From Chytridium lagenaria (taxonomy: Eukaryota; Chytridiomycota; Chytridiomycetes; Chytridiales; Chytridiaceae): a stretch of 64,000 bases of DNA. How positions within the stretch are numbered: the first letter of the stretch is position 1; each line of letters opens with the position of its first letter. Made by a program: the position numbers and the translations under genes. The notes under the pieces were generated by a model that had not been told where the DNA came from, did no database searches, and worked only from the letters and a program-made list of their open reading frames with translations. Below are positions 11,221 to 23,297 of the stretch, piece after piece. The stretch is taken from NCBI GenBank assembly GCA_025449115.1, contig JAHLKC010000054.1, positions 1-64,000 on the forward strand, written 5' to 3'.

Positions 11221-11626
11221 CTTCCACTAAAAAATCCTCAAAAAAAAAAAGACACTCCTTCATCCGGCCATCGAGGCCAGCTTGTGAGAACTACCCATCA
11301 GTCTCAGTACGGTTTTCCTCCCTTCCATCAGCTCATCTTGTCCGTCCCCCTTTAAGCCATGTTTGCCAAGACTAGGCTTCTGCCTTCATTCAATGAACCA
11401 CCATTCCATAGTCGCCTTTTTCTTTCGTCCCATCAATGAATCTACACCCACGGTCCCCGCCTACCATGGCTATCTCATCTGCTTTCTTCTGTTTGTTGTC
11501 CTCGTCTCATCCACTTAACGGCGTTGACCCCTAGTGTAATTCTAACTCCAGCTGCCATCTTTCGCTGTAAAAGAGGTCTTTGGTAAATTCGTATTAAGCT
11601 GGATTGATTAGGCACTACTAATTATT
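11221..11626. other. Intergenic stretch upstream of the F-box-like gene
   Basis: Pyrimidine-rich, without a supportable gene. It should hold the promoter of the minus-strand gene that starts at 11220. No clear TATA box was recognised. Confidence 0.3.
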
Positions 11627-12525
11627 GTGATTTGTGTTGAAACTCACCGCTTCTTCGCCATCCCAAAGTCCACTACATGCGTCTCACAAAACGTGTTTAC
11701 GGCCGACATTTCATCCCTTCATGCTTTTCATCGAAGTGTGCTGAAGAAGAACGCGGTGATTGCAAAGAAATCACATAATTTGGAAGCAATATTGGGGAAG
11801 GATAACGATAATTGGATAGAGTTACACTTCCCAGCTTCAAAGTAGGCGGTAAGGTACCTCGAGATGCTTTATGATGGGGTAGCAGATAGTATTGGGAGAT
11901 AAGCCTTAATAAGATAGTTCGTCGAGTATTTTCAGGACGCTATCGCGAGTTTCAGTGAGCTGTTGGAATATCTCTACTATGATTTTCTTCGATCATATGC
12001 TTGAATGTTGACTTATTGCGTATTTTTTTAACAAGCGTATTCCCTTCCTTTCTTCTGCAATACGACTCGCGAAGTCCTGGCCCGGCATCTACCGTCACGT
12101 CTTGTTTAGTCACCGAAGCTTCTCACCTACACTTAAGTGGAGTGCCGGTGAGCAACCCGTTGACCGGCTTCGTATCATTTAAGCAAGATCGGCGTCCCGT
12201 TCAAAGCTTTTATAATGACACAAATGAATGTGTCCTTTAATAAGTATGACATGGAGGCTGTTACTAGTGATTCTCTCTTTGAGCTTTCTCTTGAGTTCCC
12301 AGATCGTTTGATGCTGTCTCCCTCTCTGGTGAAATTACAACAGGTGGAGAAGGAGAGTAGTTCTTTGAAAGTCTGCGCTTTCTGCGACCTGCCTTTACCC
12401 CATATGCTAATGAAAAATGATGCCCTTTCCAAGAGCAATATTGCCGCTTCTCTTTCTTGTTGAACTGTGGACACCAAGTCGCAAACAATGCGAGCGACCC
12501 AGTTCGAAGTGCTGGCCAACGTTTA
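11627..12525 (+). pseudogene. Possible decayed BTB/POZ-BACK-type gene
   Basis: Fragments in changing frames recall a BTB protein: LHAFHRSVLKKNAVIAKKS (about 11720, like the VHRxVLxxxSxxF strand-helix of BTB), AVRYLEMLYDGV after an in-frame stop (about 11846), ELLEYLYYDFL (about 11958, like ELLxYIYTD), and NKYDMEAVTSDSLFELSLEF (about 12240, like the AxKYDMxxL start of a BACK region). No complete frame exists and stops are frequent. It could also be a gene damaged by sequence errors. The identification rests on short blocks only. Confidence 0.33.
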
Positions 12526-12848
12526 GCAAAAATGCAGTTACAGTGCGAACGGCAGTCAATATGGCCACCCCTTTTCATAAGATGAATATTTCAAGTTATC
12601 AACCTTATTTTTCACACTTGATCTGAGTTTCTTTATTTTTTTCTTTTTTGTTTTTAGATCATTTTGGAGATGTAGACTGTATTCAACGATCATTGAATAA
12701 ATATTGATGAATTCATCGCCTTTCTGCGTCGACGTCCGGACTATAATTTTGCCCCATATCCACTTCCTTCCCTCTCTTTGTCTCTCAACCCCTCCAAGCA
12801 AACACTCACAAGCATTTTTAAGTGAAGATCCGGATCCTGCAATGCTCC
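12526..12848. other. Short intergenic stretch downstream of TBCCD1
   Basis: T-rich and AT-rich DNA with no gene. It should contain the 3' end of the minus-strand TBCCD1 gene. An AATAAT/AATAAA-like block is present near 12696 on the plus strand only. Confidence 0.3.
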
Positions 12849-13315
12849 TCACTCATGCCTCATGCTTAATGTTACCATCAGATCCTTCCCCAGCGCAATC
12901 AGACTCGTCATTCCTGCAACCCTCCCCGTCTTTGAAATCCATTCATGAAACCGTTCCTCAACCAGAACCTTGAAATCCTTTTCCGTTATACCAGCATTGT
13001 CTCCAAGATCCGTGGATGGCGCCACAGATGCCACAATGCTGGGTGTCGCGTCAGTCGAGGCGTTGGTGGATACAGGTTCGGCGGAAACTGCAAGAGGGAT
13101 CGAAATAGAACTTTTGGCAGATGTCACAAAGGCGAGACAGGCTTCGGAGAAGGCCGAGTAGGCCGCGGGTGGAGGGATTGGGATAGGAGTGGAAGACGAG
13201 GATCTGTGAATATTTTTGATTTTAGTTTATATTTTTTATTGTCCGTTGGGGTATATAAGAGAAGATGGTAGCATTGTGAAACAAAAAAGAAACAAAAGCA
13301 GGAACAACTGAAAAA

Positions 13316-13352
<37 letters not shown>

Positions 13353-15276
13353 TAGTAATTACTCACGCGTTAATCTGAATTGGTATTTCTGATGGAAAGA
13401 ATTGGGATGGCGGAAGTAGCGAGATACACGAAGTTATCCGTTCATCTCCCAATTTCGTTTGCGTAAACTTCCATAGCTCTAACCCTTCATCCCATCGATT
13501 CTTCTTCCCTGACCTATCCCAACCTAATGCATCCAATTCATCACCTAACCCCTCATACCATGTATCCAACGGTCCAATCACAACCTTTACTGGCTTTTCT
13601 TGAGGTTCATTTAATGACTCGGATGATGATGTAGCTGCTGACGACGAAGACAACGACGCAGATACCAACGCCAAAGCCTCCCCTGTCCACACCAACGGTC
13701 TCGTCATCGTCGCAACCCCAACTTCCACCCCACCCCCTCCACCGTGACAACCCCAGCAACCCCCGCCACACATGTTTTGATGCATCGATGCACATGCAAC
13801 CGCGTCACCACAGGCCCCGTTGTTACGCGAGATGACTTCAGTGATGTCACATGGAGGGATTGAAGAGGGCCTAGGATATGGACGGTGGTGTTGGTCAGAC
13901 GGTGGAGGTGGAGAGTTGGAGGTTTTGGTTGGAGGGTGGCGGTGGGGATCAAAAGGGTTTGATTGCGTTTGCGGGTGACGAGGACTGGGAGCGGGAAGAA
14001 AATGGAGATTGGTTTTGTTTAGCATTTTGGGTGATGGGTGATGGGTGATGGAGAGTGGAATGAATATAAATAATTAACGATTAAAACAGAAACTAAATCT
14101 CGACGAAGAAAGGCAAACGCAAGGTAAAAGCTACAGCTCATCCACGAAAAGCAAGGATAACAAAGACAAGATAGATAAAATGAAAAAAAAATCCCTAGAA
14201 AAAGACTGGAACATAGAAACCAGAAAAGAAGAAGAAAAGAAAAACACAACATAATATTAACGAAAGCTCGTAAAGAAAGGGATTGAAGTAAAATTAAAAA
14301 AAAAAAAACAGAAAATAGAAATTAATAACGAAAAGAAGGAAACTGCACTTACTAGGATCACACATAAACCACGGTCCATCCCCACAATCCTCCACCCCAA
14401 CCGCAACCCCATTCTCCGTCACCCTCAACTTCCTAAACGTCCCCACCCTCTCCTCCATCATCCACGCCACAACCCCCTGAATCTTACCAGCACTCGTCTC
14501 GGCTCCTTTGTCAAACTCCTCCCCAAATACGCCCCCACACTCTCCACAACGCCAACATCATTCAAATAATGCCTATGTGCCGACGTCGCTGTCTCCATCA
14601 CCGTCACATTCTTCGTTCCAGCTTCCCGAGTCCCCACACCGAAAAACACCCGATCAAGAGCATCCACCATCTCCTCTTCATACACTACACCGTCAAGAAC
14701 CTCACCTACCATTCCTCCACCTCTTCTTAAAACCCCAACAAGATAAACCCACCACCCTGCATGTTTCTTCCAAAACCGATACGCTCGTCCCCTCCCCATC
14801 GCAATCTCTACAGGAAGCATTGAAGTACTCGTTGAAACCATCTCTTCGTCTTGTTGTAATTGATTGAACGTTAATAAAAGAATATCCAACATTAATGGAT
14901 CTAACGTCTCTCCTTCCCCATCCTCTTCAACCGTGCCCCACACACATCTCTCCGTCCAAGCACCGTGCAAAAGAAATCCCAATACACCATCGCTACATCC
15001 TTACTCCATCCAAACCATCGTCTTGTCAAATCCAACCATACCCTTGAGTGAATCGTATACGGTAGGTGGAATCAGGCAGCCCGTGGTCACGTAATGCCGT
15101 TCCAGAACCTTGTGGGCTTGGTGGGCGGTGTGGAAGGTTTGGGTGAATTGGAGAAGGGAGTTTAGGTTGAGGGATTTGGTGGAGGTAGGGGGCACCGGGA
15201 GGAGACCCATGTCGGAAAGCCAATCTCTTAAAAACACACGCATGGTTGTCCTTTCCGCACCACGGAACACATACAC
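12849..15276 (-). CDS. TBCCD1: TBCC domain-containing protein 1 homologue (TBCCD1)
   Basis: Read on the minus strand, several exons give a TBCCD1-like protein. The N-terminal helical region (15276-14353) has an LMLDILLLTFNQLQQ segment. The TBCC/CARP-like beta-helix follows from about 13984, with repeating blocks TVHILGPLQSLHV, SSRVTTGPV and LHVHRC. Next come TRPLVW and a GPLDTWYEGL...NRWDE block, then LLPPSQFFPSEIPI. The last exon (about 13205-12849) has KDFKVLVEERFHEWISKTGR, the TBCCD1 C-terminal signature. Introns: GTAAGT at about 14353 to a CAG near 13985 with a GCTAAAC branch, and GTGAGT at about 13367 to CACAG near 13206, which contains a 32-base A/T run. Frame shifts occur in a G-run near 14520 and within the beta-helix, plus a stop at 15001. 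TBCCD1 is associated with centrosomes, basal bodies and the Golgi. The 5' end is uncertain. Confidence 0.82.
13319..13350. repeat. A-homopolymer of about 32 bases inside a TBCCD1 intron
   Basis: An uninterrupted A run on the plus strand forms a long T tract in the minus-strand intron, upstream of its 3' splice site. It is the longest homopolymer in the window, and its length is unlikely to be exact. Confidence 0.9.
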
Positions 15277-16407
15277 CCGTTGGTCCTTTTTTGTATGTTT
15301 TTGAATCGAGGGATAGATACGGCAACTGTGATGTGAGCCGGTTTGAATGTTTTGTTGATGGATGTTTTGATGATGATGATGTTGCTTGACGCTGCAGATG
15401 GGCTTGATCTAACCTTTATTTTTGTTTGTTTTGACAAAAATGTTTAGCACAAATACTGCTCGTCCGTCACTGCTCTAGTACGATTCCTTCATCATCTCTA
15501 TGACGCACGATACTTGTCGCATAAACTCAACGTCGCTCTCACATCCACTTCCTCTACTTTTCCTCTCCTTTTTATTATGTGAAATCATAAACCATAGCTT
15601 TTGCATGATGGCAGTCTATTTCAATTGTATATGTACGTTCATTGCAGCCGAAGGGTCCCAGATTATTATCATCGCTTTCTTCAAGCCCTTCTATTTACAT
15701 TATCTGAAGCCACTACCGAATCATGAAACGATCATCCACCTTTCGTGTGAGGGCTTCAATGGATTCTTTGATAGTTCAATTTGCCTCGATTCCTTCCACA
15801 TCTCTACTTAATCAATCGGTATCCTCTTCCGCTCGGCCTCTTTTTCGCGATTGTTACTGCCTCCTCCAACCCCACCTCCTTTCGGATAAAGATAATGATA
15901 AGAATGATAATGGCTGCAGGATGACGCCAAAGAGGATCAAAAACATCTTCATATTCTTTTTCCACATCCGTTTTGTTCCTATGTTTAAGTAGCAACAACA
16001 ATAGCAAAAAAAAGAAAAGAAGACCGATTAAAGACGGATCTATTTTACATCTGAAGTGGATGTCCATTGATGCTGTTGAAGGATCGGATGACGGATATGC
16101 ATGTAGACCTGGGTGCGATAATGTTAATGTGCTAAGCGTCACCCAAGATCCTCTGCACTTTGCAGTCATTTCCAAACACGTATAGCCATGAGAGGGGCTG
16201 GATATCCCATAGACCTACATGCCAATGATGGCAATGACGTTTGCTCTTGTAGATATTTAGGAGAGGTGGCGGAAAACAATATTTTTGAGACACCACTATG
16301 TCCGATTCATTACAGCGTCCAGTCACCGACGAGTCGTTCTGTCGACAGGTACGGGTATCATCCATCTCAAAACATCAATCATGTGTCTGGTACTTATAGG
16401 TTTGTTT
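15277..16407. other. Intergenic or unresolved stretch between two divergent genes
   Basis: The part at 15277-15437 may hold the extreme 5' end of TBCCD1 in a shifted frame. The rest has only small reading frames without family features. No promoter motif is clear. Confidence 0.3.
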
Positions 16408-17601
16408 CAGATGGATAGCTTATCACAGCAATTGAATGCGTTACGGAGTCGGGTTGCGAATTCTGGAAGAGGCGGTGGCAGTCTTAACCCAACATCTGTT
16501 GTAAAGACCCCAACACCTCGAAGTATGGGTCAACGATCGTTACGACCGATGCACAGCTCTCCTTCGTTATCTTCTTCGGGGAAGTCCTCTAGATAAGCAG
16601 GCAAAACCATCGAGGCATACAGGTTGGGGAGGGAATCTTTAGAACTCGTCGTTGCAGAGGCCTCTCTGACCATCACACTAGATGACAGCAGCATATGGGA
16701 ACAGTCTCAAGCAACAACCGTCAGTCAGATTATAAAACAACCTTATCTCCAACCTCTCAATCGCGCACCGCAGGCACCCACAACCACCCCCTCCTCGCTG
16801 TTCTCCTTCCCTCCTCTGAACTTGACCCCCCAACAATACCCTCCCCCCGCCATCAAACGACTCGGCACAAACCCGCCCCATACACACCGTCGTTGGATCG
16901 CCACCCCGACACATCCTTCCGCTCAGACTGGTCCGACATTCGTGCAGAAGACTCAGTGAGCTGCCGTGAAATCGGACAGCTTTTCAAAAACAATGAGGAG
17001 AAGGAGGAAGAGGGGGATGATGGGATTTTAAAGTTATTGGAGTGTGTCCATCTCGCTCTGGGGGATGAGTCCGTGCAACAGAGTCGAGGGACGGAGGGGT
17101 ATGGTCAATCAGGGAAGATCTTGAATGATTCGATGGGAGCAACGCCGCAATATCATGCAGCCACCAAGCATCCAGCATCTCGTGAAAGTACACCACGGCA
17201 TGGAAGTTCTCTTGATACAAATCTTTCGCGGCCCTACTCTTCGTGATCAGAGCAATAAGGAGAGGACGATGTATGCCAAATTACCGCAAATGATGAATAT
17301 TCCGAGAATAGAGTATGAATCGCTGGTGATGGATAATGATGACACGTTTTTAGAGGTAACTTCGTATTCGTTGCGGTTTACGTTGCTAACTTTTACTGTT
17401 AAGCGCGTCATAGCACCTGTCATGGCAAAGTACGTACCGCCATCCACGCTACATTCGAGGTCAAATCCTGGTACTTTTCTGTATGATAATACCTCAATGT
17501 CACATATACTACCTTCAAAAATATCACACTGCCAAATGATATATAGGAAGATGTTTTGTACGCATTTGGCAACGGTAGCTGAAGACATATTAACCGAATG
17601 A
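16408..17601 (+). CDS. Unidentified Ser/Pro-rich protein, frameshifted
   Basis: A likely start at 16408 directly follows a TTTGTTTCAG acceptor-like sequence, so an upstream exon is possible. The first 62 codons (MDSLSQQLNALRSRV, then Ser/Gly/Pro-rich) end in an in-frame TAA at 16594. Coding-like sequence then continues in other frames: a long Pro/Thr/His-rich stretch (about 16695-16925), an acidic segment NNEEKEEEGDD (about 16987), and ILKLLECVHLALGDE (about 17026). It ends in a YAKLPQMMN...YESLVMDNDDTFLE segment before a possible GTAACT donor at 17356. I recognise no family. A minus-strand frame at 17247-17612 is an alternative reading of the last part. Confidence 0.35.
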
Positions 17602-17612
17602 AGGATGATCAT

Positions 17613-19684
17613 GTAAATGAAAGATAGAGACTTTGATTTAATATATTTTATTCAAGCAGAATTACAGGATTATCACTGGCAACAAAAACAAGTAATGGAG
17701 TAAGGAAGGATATCACAATAAAGCCTTAGAACTCTTTGTATTAATTATATCGACATACTCTAGTTAATAAAAACTCAATCCTTCAATTTTTGGGCTTAAA
17801 ACCGTTTTATTCTCCATTGTATGTTTCATACAACTTCGTTTTCTAGCTCTTACTTTTTATTCATTTTTATTAGGTCGCAACGGTAATATTTATCATAATT
17901 GCTATTAAATAAGTTTGATTTTTGCCCGGCTCATCCTATAAAACCCACATGTGCGCTTGTAGAATACAATTTCGAATATCTGATTAAACTAAAGTTCTTC
18001 CGTATTTTTTTGTTCCTAATAGAGAGTTTCTTTTTATTTTCTTTGGTTTATAATGTTTGGACTTAACAAGTGACAGCGGGTGGGACCTCAACAAAATTGT
18101 ATCCAACGACGACGCTTTATGTTACCATTTTCGAAAGATTCACTAGGTAAAATGTTCTGTATGAGCAATTAATGACTTTTAAAAAAGAAATGATTCGAAA
18201 AACGTTTTGACAACATTTAATTAGGACATCACTTCTTGAATAACTACAACAAATAGCAATACCGTCATAATTAATGGCATCATTGTTCCAATGCGCTTAT
18301 TCTAAAATGCTCCTTATACTTACGTCCTCCAGTGTCCTCTTCCCGTAACGGCAGAAACTTGAGAGAAAGAGAAAACAACAAAACAAGGGTTAATGATATT
18401 ACCGAAATAAGAGCAACGGAAGAGTTGAATAGGAGCGCGTAAAACTAACAAAAAAAGCTGGGATCTTTGAGAAGTGTCACGTTTATATTAAGTCTGGGAG
18501 CGCCTTCCCTTTATCAAAGACCATACCATCAGCATCATTTCCGAGTTCCGCACGCGCGCTATAATGAGCGCCAAGCAACAACAGCCTACTCTACAATTCC
18601 ATTCAAAAAAACAAAAACGAGATAACGGAATACTATGCCAAAGCTTCTCTTCTGGGCATCCTAGTTTCCCAAATTTATAATAACAACGCTTTCAGAAGCA
18701 ACTCCCGGACTACGCTGACCTGCTGTAGTTGCTATACAAAGCATGCAAACCTACTTACTCCTCCTGTTTATCTCGCTTATTATTTTAATGGTAGCTCCCG
18801 ATAGATTTGATTAAAATTGCGCAGAACGATTCGACTCCAGAGAAAGCTTTTTTTTTATAATTTGTTTCTATACCAACCCTAATCCTTTTTTATGCAGTAG
18901 TAGAACATGGACACGGTAGGTTTTGATTGTGATATAGTTTTTAGATCACAATCTTCTACGTACGTGAGGTATTTCAACAATTTAGAAATCCTATCCACAG
19001 CCCATCCACAGCCAGCCATCTCTCCATCTTTGTAAATAAATTCACTCAGGGTGTGTTTCAATTAGAATGAACCAAACAACAAGGACTAAAACAACAAGGA
19101 AAAAAGAAGAGTCAGGCACTGCGTGATACGCGGTTCAGCCATCGTGTGAGTCAAAAATGCTCAGTTTAAGAAATTTGTTTTATTTAATATTTATATATAA
19201 CCTTGAAAAGTTGCTAGGGGTGAATATTTGGTAGAGATTTCATCAGCACAAGGGCAGAGAGTATTAGGGACTGCTAATGATTCAATATCAGTCAAATAAA
19301 ATGCCGAAATATTGATAGTAAATAATATTCCTGATATTTTATTGAATGTGTAATTATAAAAAGATGCCAGACTTTTAATTGGCGCAAGGAAAGAAGGGGT
19401 GAAACTGTAATTATTTTTCTTTTTTTTATTTTTTTAAATAAAAGAAAGTGATTCATGAATGGTGACACACTGAAGCACAAGGGCAAGAAAGCATTAAAAT
19501 TGTTGTTTTATAAAAATAGACCTTGCCGCACCTCGCTTGAGACCGTCAACCAAACCTCTAATAGACCATCGCACATCCAATTCGTCACCTGTAGCCAGCA
19601 TCTATCAAGCTTCAACTGCCTACCATCACCACATCTTCTATAGACATCCTTACCTTCCCACCTTCTTAGACTGAAATAACAACC
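17613..19684. other. AT-rich intergenic stretch
   Basis: About 2 kb with no supportable gene and no repeat longer than short AT runs. The last ~150 bases before 19685 are pyrimidine-rich with an ACAACC start context and should include the promoter and 5' leader of the secreted-protein gene. Confidence 0.45.
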
Positions 19685-20460
19685 ATGTTCGCCAACTCCT
19701 TCAAGTCAATGGCCCTCGTCGCCTTCTTCATGGCTGTCTCTGTCATGTCACAAGCTGCCATTCCTTATCCTTCTGGATGTAATGCATGCAACAGTCTCGG
19801 CGCAAGCATCATCTCAGAGTGCAGGACAAACGTTACTTCAGTGGTGAGTTTAGTGCAATTTGAATGGACTGATCCATGTCTTTTCTTTGTGGGCGATCTG
19901 GACTTGGGAGGGATGGATACCAAGTATAAAAGATTCTAGGACTGTAGGAATTTCAAACTATAAGCGGATGTCAACCTGCCAGCGGATGTCATCATTGCTT
20001 TGAGAGCTGCAAATCTGACTCAAATCTGTTACAGGACGACAACATAATCCTTGGTATCGCCACATGCATGTGCGGCGTCCTTACCTCCACCGGCGGAGAA
20101 TGCGGAACCTGTATCTCCGGCAGCCCCACTCATCGTGAAACCTCTGCTACCGCCCTCTTCAACCAACTCTATGAAGCCTGCACAGCCTCCGCCGCTGCGA
20201 ACGACTACGTTGCCGCCGCAAACGTCATCAACCCTATTCTCCGTCAATCCCTTTCCACCAACACTATCGCTGTTCCATCATCTACCGGTGCCTCTACTGC
20301 TTCAACGACCACCAGTAGTGCTGCCATTACTACCTCGGCGAACGGTATCGGAGCTGTGACGGCCACCCCTCCTAAGTCGAGTGCGACCGCACCGCAACGC
20401 CTTTTCTCGACCGTTGTTGCATTGTTCATTATTGGCTTTGTGGCTTCCATTGCTCTTTAA
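19685..20460 (+). CDS. Small secreted cysteine-containing protein, probably GPI-anchored
   Basis: Two exons fit cleanly: 19685-19843 and 20035-20460, joined in phase 0 across a 191-bp intron with GTGAGT donor and TTACAG acceptor. The product is about 194 residues. Residues 1-24 form a typical signal peptide (hydrophobic LVAFFMAVSV, then SQA). The mature N-terminal half has about eight cysteines (GCNACNSLG, SECRT, ATCMCGV, GECGTC, EACTA). A Ser/Thr/Ala-rich linker follows (from about residue 125). The C-terminus is a hydrophobic tail (LFSTVVALFIIGFVASIAL) after a small-residue stretch, as in GPI-anchored fungal wall proteins. The cysteine spacing does not match the CFEM or hydrophobin pattern. 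This is one of the few genes here with no frame break. Function is unknown. Confidence 0.85.
19844..20034 (+). other. Intron of the secreted-protein gene
   Basis: GTGAGTTTAG donor and CTGTTACAG acceptor. Removing it keeps the frame and restores the cysteine-rich domain. Without splicing the frame stops at 19937. Confidence 0.85.
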
Positions 20461-21814
20461 ATATTCTTCAGTTTTTCTTTCTCTCTCTCCGTATATTTTA
20501 ACCCGAGTTTTTAAAAACCCCCTTCTCTGTTCCACGACGATTTCGTTAAAATCAATCCCCACAATATCCTTTTATCCGTTTCTATTTAGCCATTCTCAGC
20601 TCTTCTCGGTTTCCGGTTCCACCCTAGACTTCCAATTCTTTTTAAGGAGTTTTGTTTTTTTGTTTATGTGATGATCTACCGTTTTTTGTCCTTTATTTTT
20701 CTCTTTATTTTCATTGATCTGGAAATAGTCTAAACATTGTTTGAATTATTCCGTTTTATTCTATTTTGCGTGTTCTTGCGTTTTGGTATATCTGCCTTCC
20801 TCTTTTTTTGTTCATGTAGTGACGTGAAGCATCAACAAAGGTTTCTATTGAGATAATATTTTTAGCAAGAGCTCTTTAAAGCATTTTTTCTGATTATTTT
20901 CTTTCCGTATCTCTATTCAACCTGCTTTGTAAAGGTTGGTCCTGTCTATGTGCGTTAAGGTTGCAATCCATAAAATTGGTAGGTCTTTTTTTTTGATTAT
21001 GGTTTGGGTTATACGTTGGACCAAAAAACCCAGAACAACGTAAAACATTAAACATAACACGCTTCACAGTTGTGCATAAAGTTGCGAGACTACAAGGATG
21101 AAAAGGATGCCCCCCATTTTCATTAGTTTTTCAAGGCCTTCAATATTCCTTTCGTCGCAATACTTTGGTTCCCTTATACTTAATTTAAAATCATTTGGTT
21201 GTTTTTGATTATACACATATACCTTTTTCTTTTAAAATATCGAGCGGCAACCCAAACCGGATCAATAAATTCCTCGTGAGACATTATTCCACTTTTTTTT
21301 TCCTTTCAGCATCATGTAATTCAAAAATATCCCGATAGAATCACCTACTTCACGACTTCAATCCATGTTACTACTTTGAGAGTAATATCTCTCTAATGAC
21401 TAGACTCGTAATGCTAACGTTTTTACTGGGCATGATCTCCGTCCAAGTAACGTCGGTAGCATTTAGGTAAACCCATCATATTGTCCGAATTTTTAACCGC
21501 CATCATAACGAAGGCTGGTACAGAGATTATGGACTTGACGCATTTTTTGGGAACCTAACTTCTACAAACGTATAATAGTGGTTATTTAGAATGCAAATTA
21601 ATATGTACTGTACAGCAGGACAGGGCTCTTTTGTCACCCGTCTTATATGTCGAAGAAAACTAGATAAAATGCCCACATCCAGGCAGTTGAATGTTGGAAC
21701 AACAAAACTAAAAAACAACCCACACCCAATGTCTGCCACGGGGAACAAAACAAACCACGGTGAAAAATGAACAATTATAGAGAGACCCAACAGCCAGGCT
21801 CACAAAAGATTTTC
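20461..21814. other. Intergenic stretch
   Basis: T-rich and AT-rich, between two convergent genes. No coding sequence or ordered repeat seen. Confidence 0.45.
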
Positions 21815-23297
21815 TCAACTCCGCCTTGACGACGCCGACAAAAGGTCAAGGATCCACTTTGTCAACACCGCACTAACAGCCGACCTCAACCGATCTAACG
21901 GCACCTTAAAATGCACACGTTCAAGGCCACGATCCAGCCAAGCTACCCGTTGACCATTCTCATTAAGAGCTGAGACAGACTTCATGCCAAGGTTTTTTTG
22001 GCCGGAAAAGATATTGACTTGGGCGAAAAGTGCGTTAATGCTTCCAAGCGTGTTGACGGTGATGTTTAAGGGGATGGTCATATCAAGGTCGCCAGCCGTG
22101 ACGTCAAGCCTGGGGATGAAACACTTTGCCAGCGTGTTCTGGTCAAGGACTAGATCGAACACAACGTTACGAAGGTGAATGCCTACTGGAGATCCCTGTA
22201 AAGACGATAAAGTCAGAAATAGAATCCTTGCGAAAAAGTAGCAGAAGCAATTAATGGAAGAAAGTAAAATACCGGAGGTGGAATACCCAGCTTGAGGCCA
22301 CTGGCTATAGCCCCATTTGAAAGGAGACTTATCGGCAATGGCGAGACGCTCACAGCTGCTTCAGTCGATGACGAAGATGAGCCAGATGTCGGTGTAGGAG
22401 ATAAAAAGCCTATAATCAAAGAATCATGTCAGTGACTTTTTTAGGATGGCAAGTGGAGGAGTGATACTTAAATAAAAGAGTAATTACCAGAAGCCAGAAG
22501 AAGCTCGCCCACGTTAATAACCCTCTCCAAAGGAAGCGTCCTAATGTCCAACAAGCCCAGCTTAAATGCCGCAGTAATGCCAACCTTCATTTTTGGCACA
22601 ATATTGGCATCGTTTGCCGCAAACACTTGCGAAAGACCCTCCCAAATGCCGCTAATGCTGATCCGTTGTTGGGCACCTTCAACTGGAATTTTTGTGCACC
22701 TAGATTGGCCCTCCCGTTCCTCACGCTCAAATCAGCAGGGACTTGCAACGACGACATAAGTGGTTTCCAAGATTGGTCGCCTTGGAGTCAATGACAGGGT
22801 CATTATACAAAACATCAACGGACCAATCTGAATCCCGCTTCATATCAAAGGGGATATTGAGTGGAACGTTCACGTTATCTACGCGAGCCGCAAAGGAGAA
22901 GACCACACCCTCTTGAGTGATGTTGTGAAGAGAAATCTCTGTGAAAGTCATAGAGCTTGCGCCAAGGTTTTGGTTGGCAAATGAATCCTGAATGATGCGG
23001 GGGATGATGACGAGGAGGAAAATGGGGATGAAGATGATGGCGAAGATGGCGAAGGCTATGGCGGCGACGATGCATACGCGGATGCAGATGGTTCTGCGTC
23101 GGTTTGGTTGTGGGGTAGGTGGTAAATGCTTTCTATCACTTCTTCGCTGGTGTTTGAGGAAGCCTTATTATCATCGGATGCAGCTGCTGGCGTCTTTTTT
23201 TGAATAAAGTTGATACGACTCCAGCTTCCTTTGTGCTTGGTCTGTCTCCTGAAGCGACCATGGTCTCTGAACTCTCAGCGCTCTTCATGAACGGTGC
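21815..23297 (-). CDS. Single-pass membrane protein with LEA2/DUF3712-like lumenal domains
   Basis: The minus strand starts at about 23297 (MAPFMKSAES...). It has a ~75-residue polar cytosolic tail, a basic stop (NRRRTICIR), one strong membrane helix of small and hydrophobic residues (about 23085-23010), then beta-rich repeats: MTFTEISLHNITQEGVVFSF...VNVPLNIPFD, SGIWEGLSQVFAANDANI...AAFKLGLLDI, and GSPVGIHLRNVVFDLVLD...LDMTIPLNITVN. Repeated 'F/V-x-A-x-V-x-N' and 'P-L-N-I' strands after one helix fit fungal DUF3712/LEA_2-type vacuolar or cell-surface proteins (Tag1-like). Introns: 22410-22487 and 22196-22271, both clean GT-AG. Frame breaks lie in an A7 run (about 23203), near 23130 and near 22740. 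Family assignment is by pattern only. Confidence 0.6.

Noticed and set aside
14982..15001. In-frame TAA within the TBCCD1 N-terminal region read as evidence for an alternative genetic code
   Set aside because: Other genes end at TAA, TAG and TGA normally, and neighbouring breaks are one-base indels; a base error or small intron is simpler.
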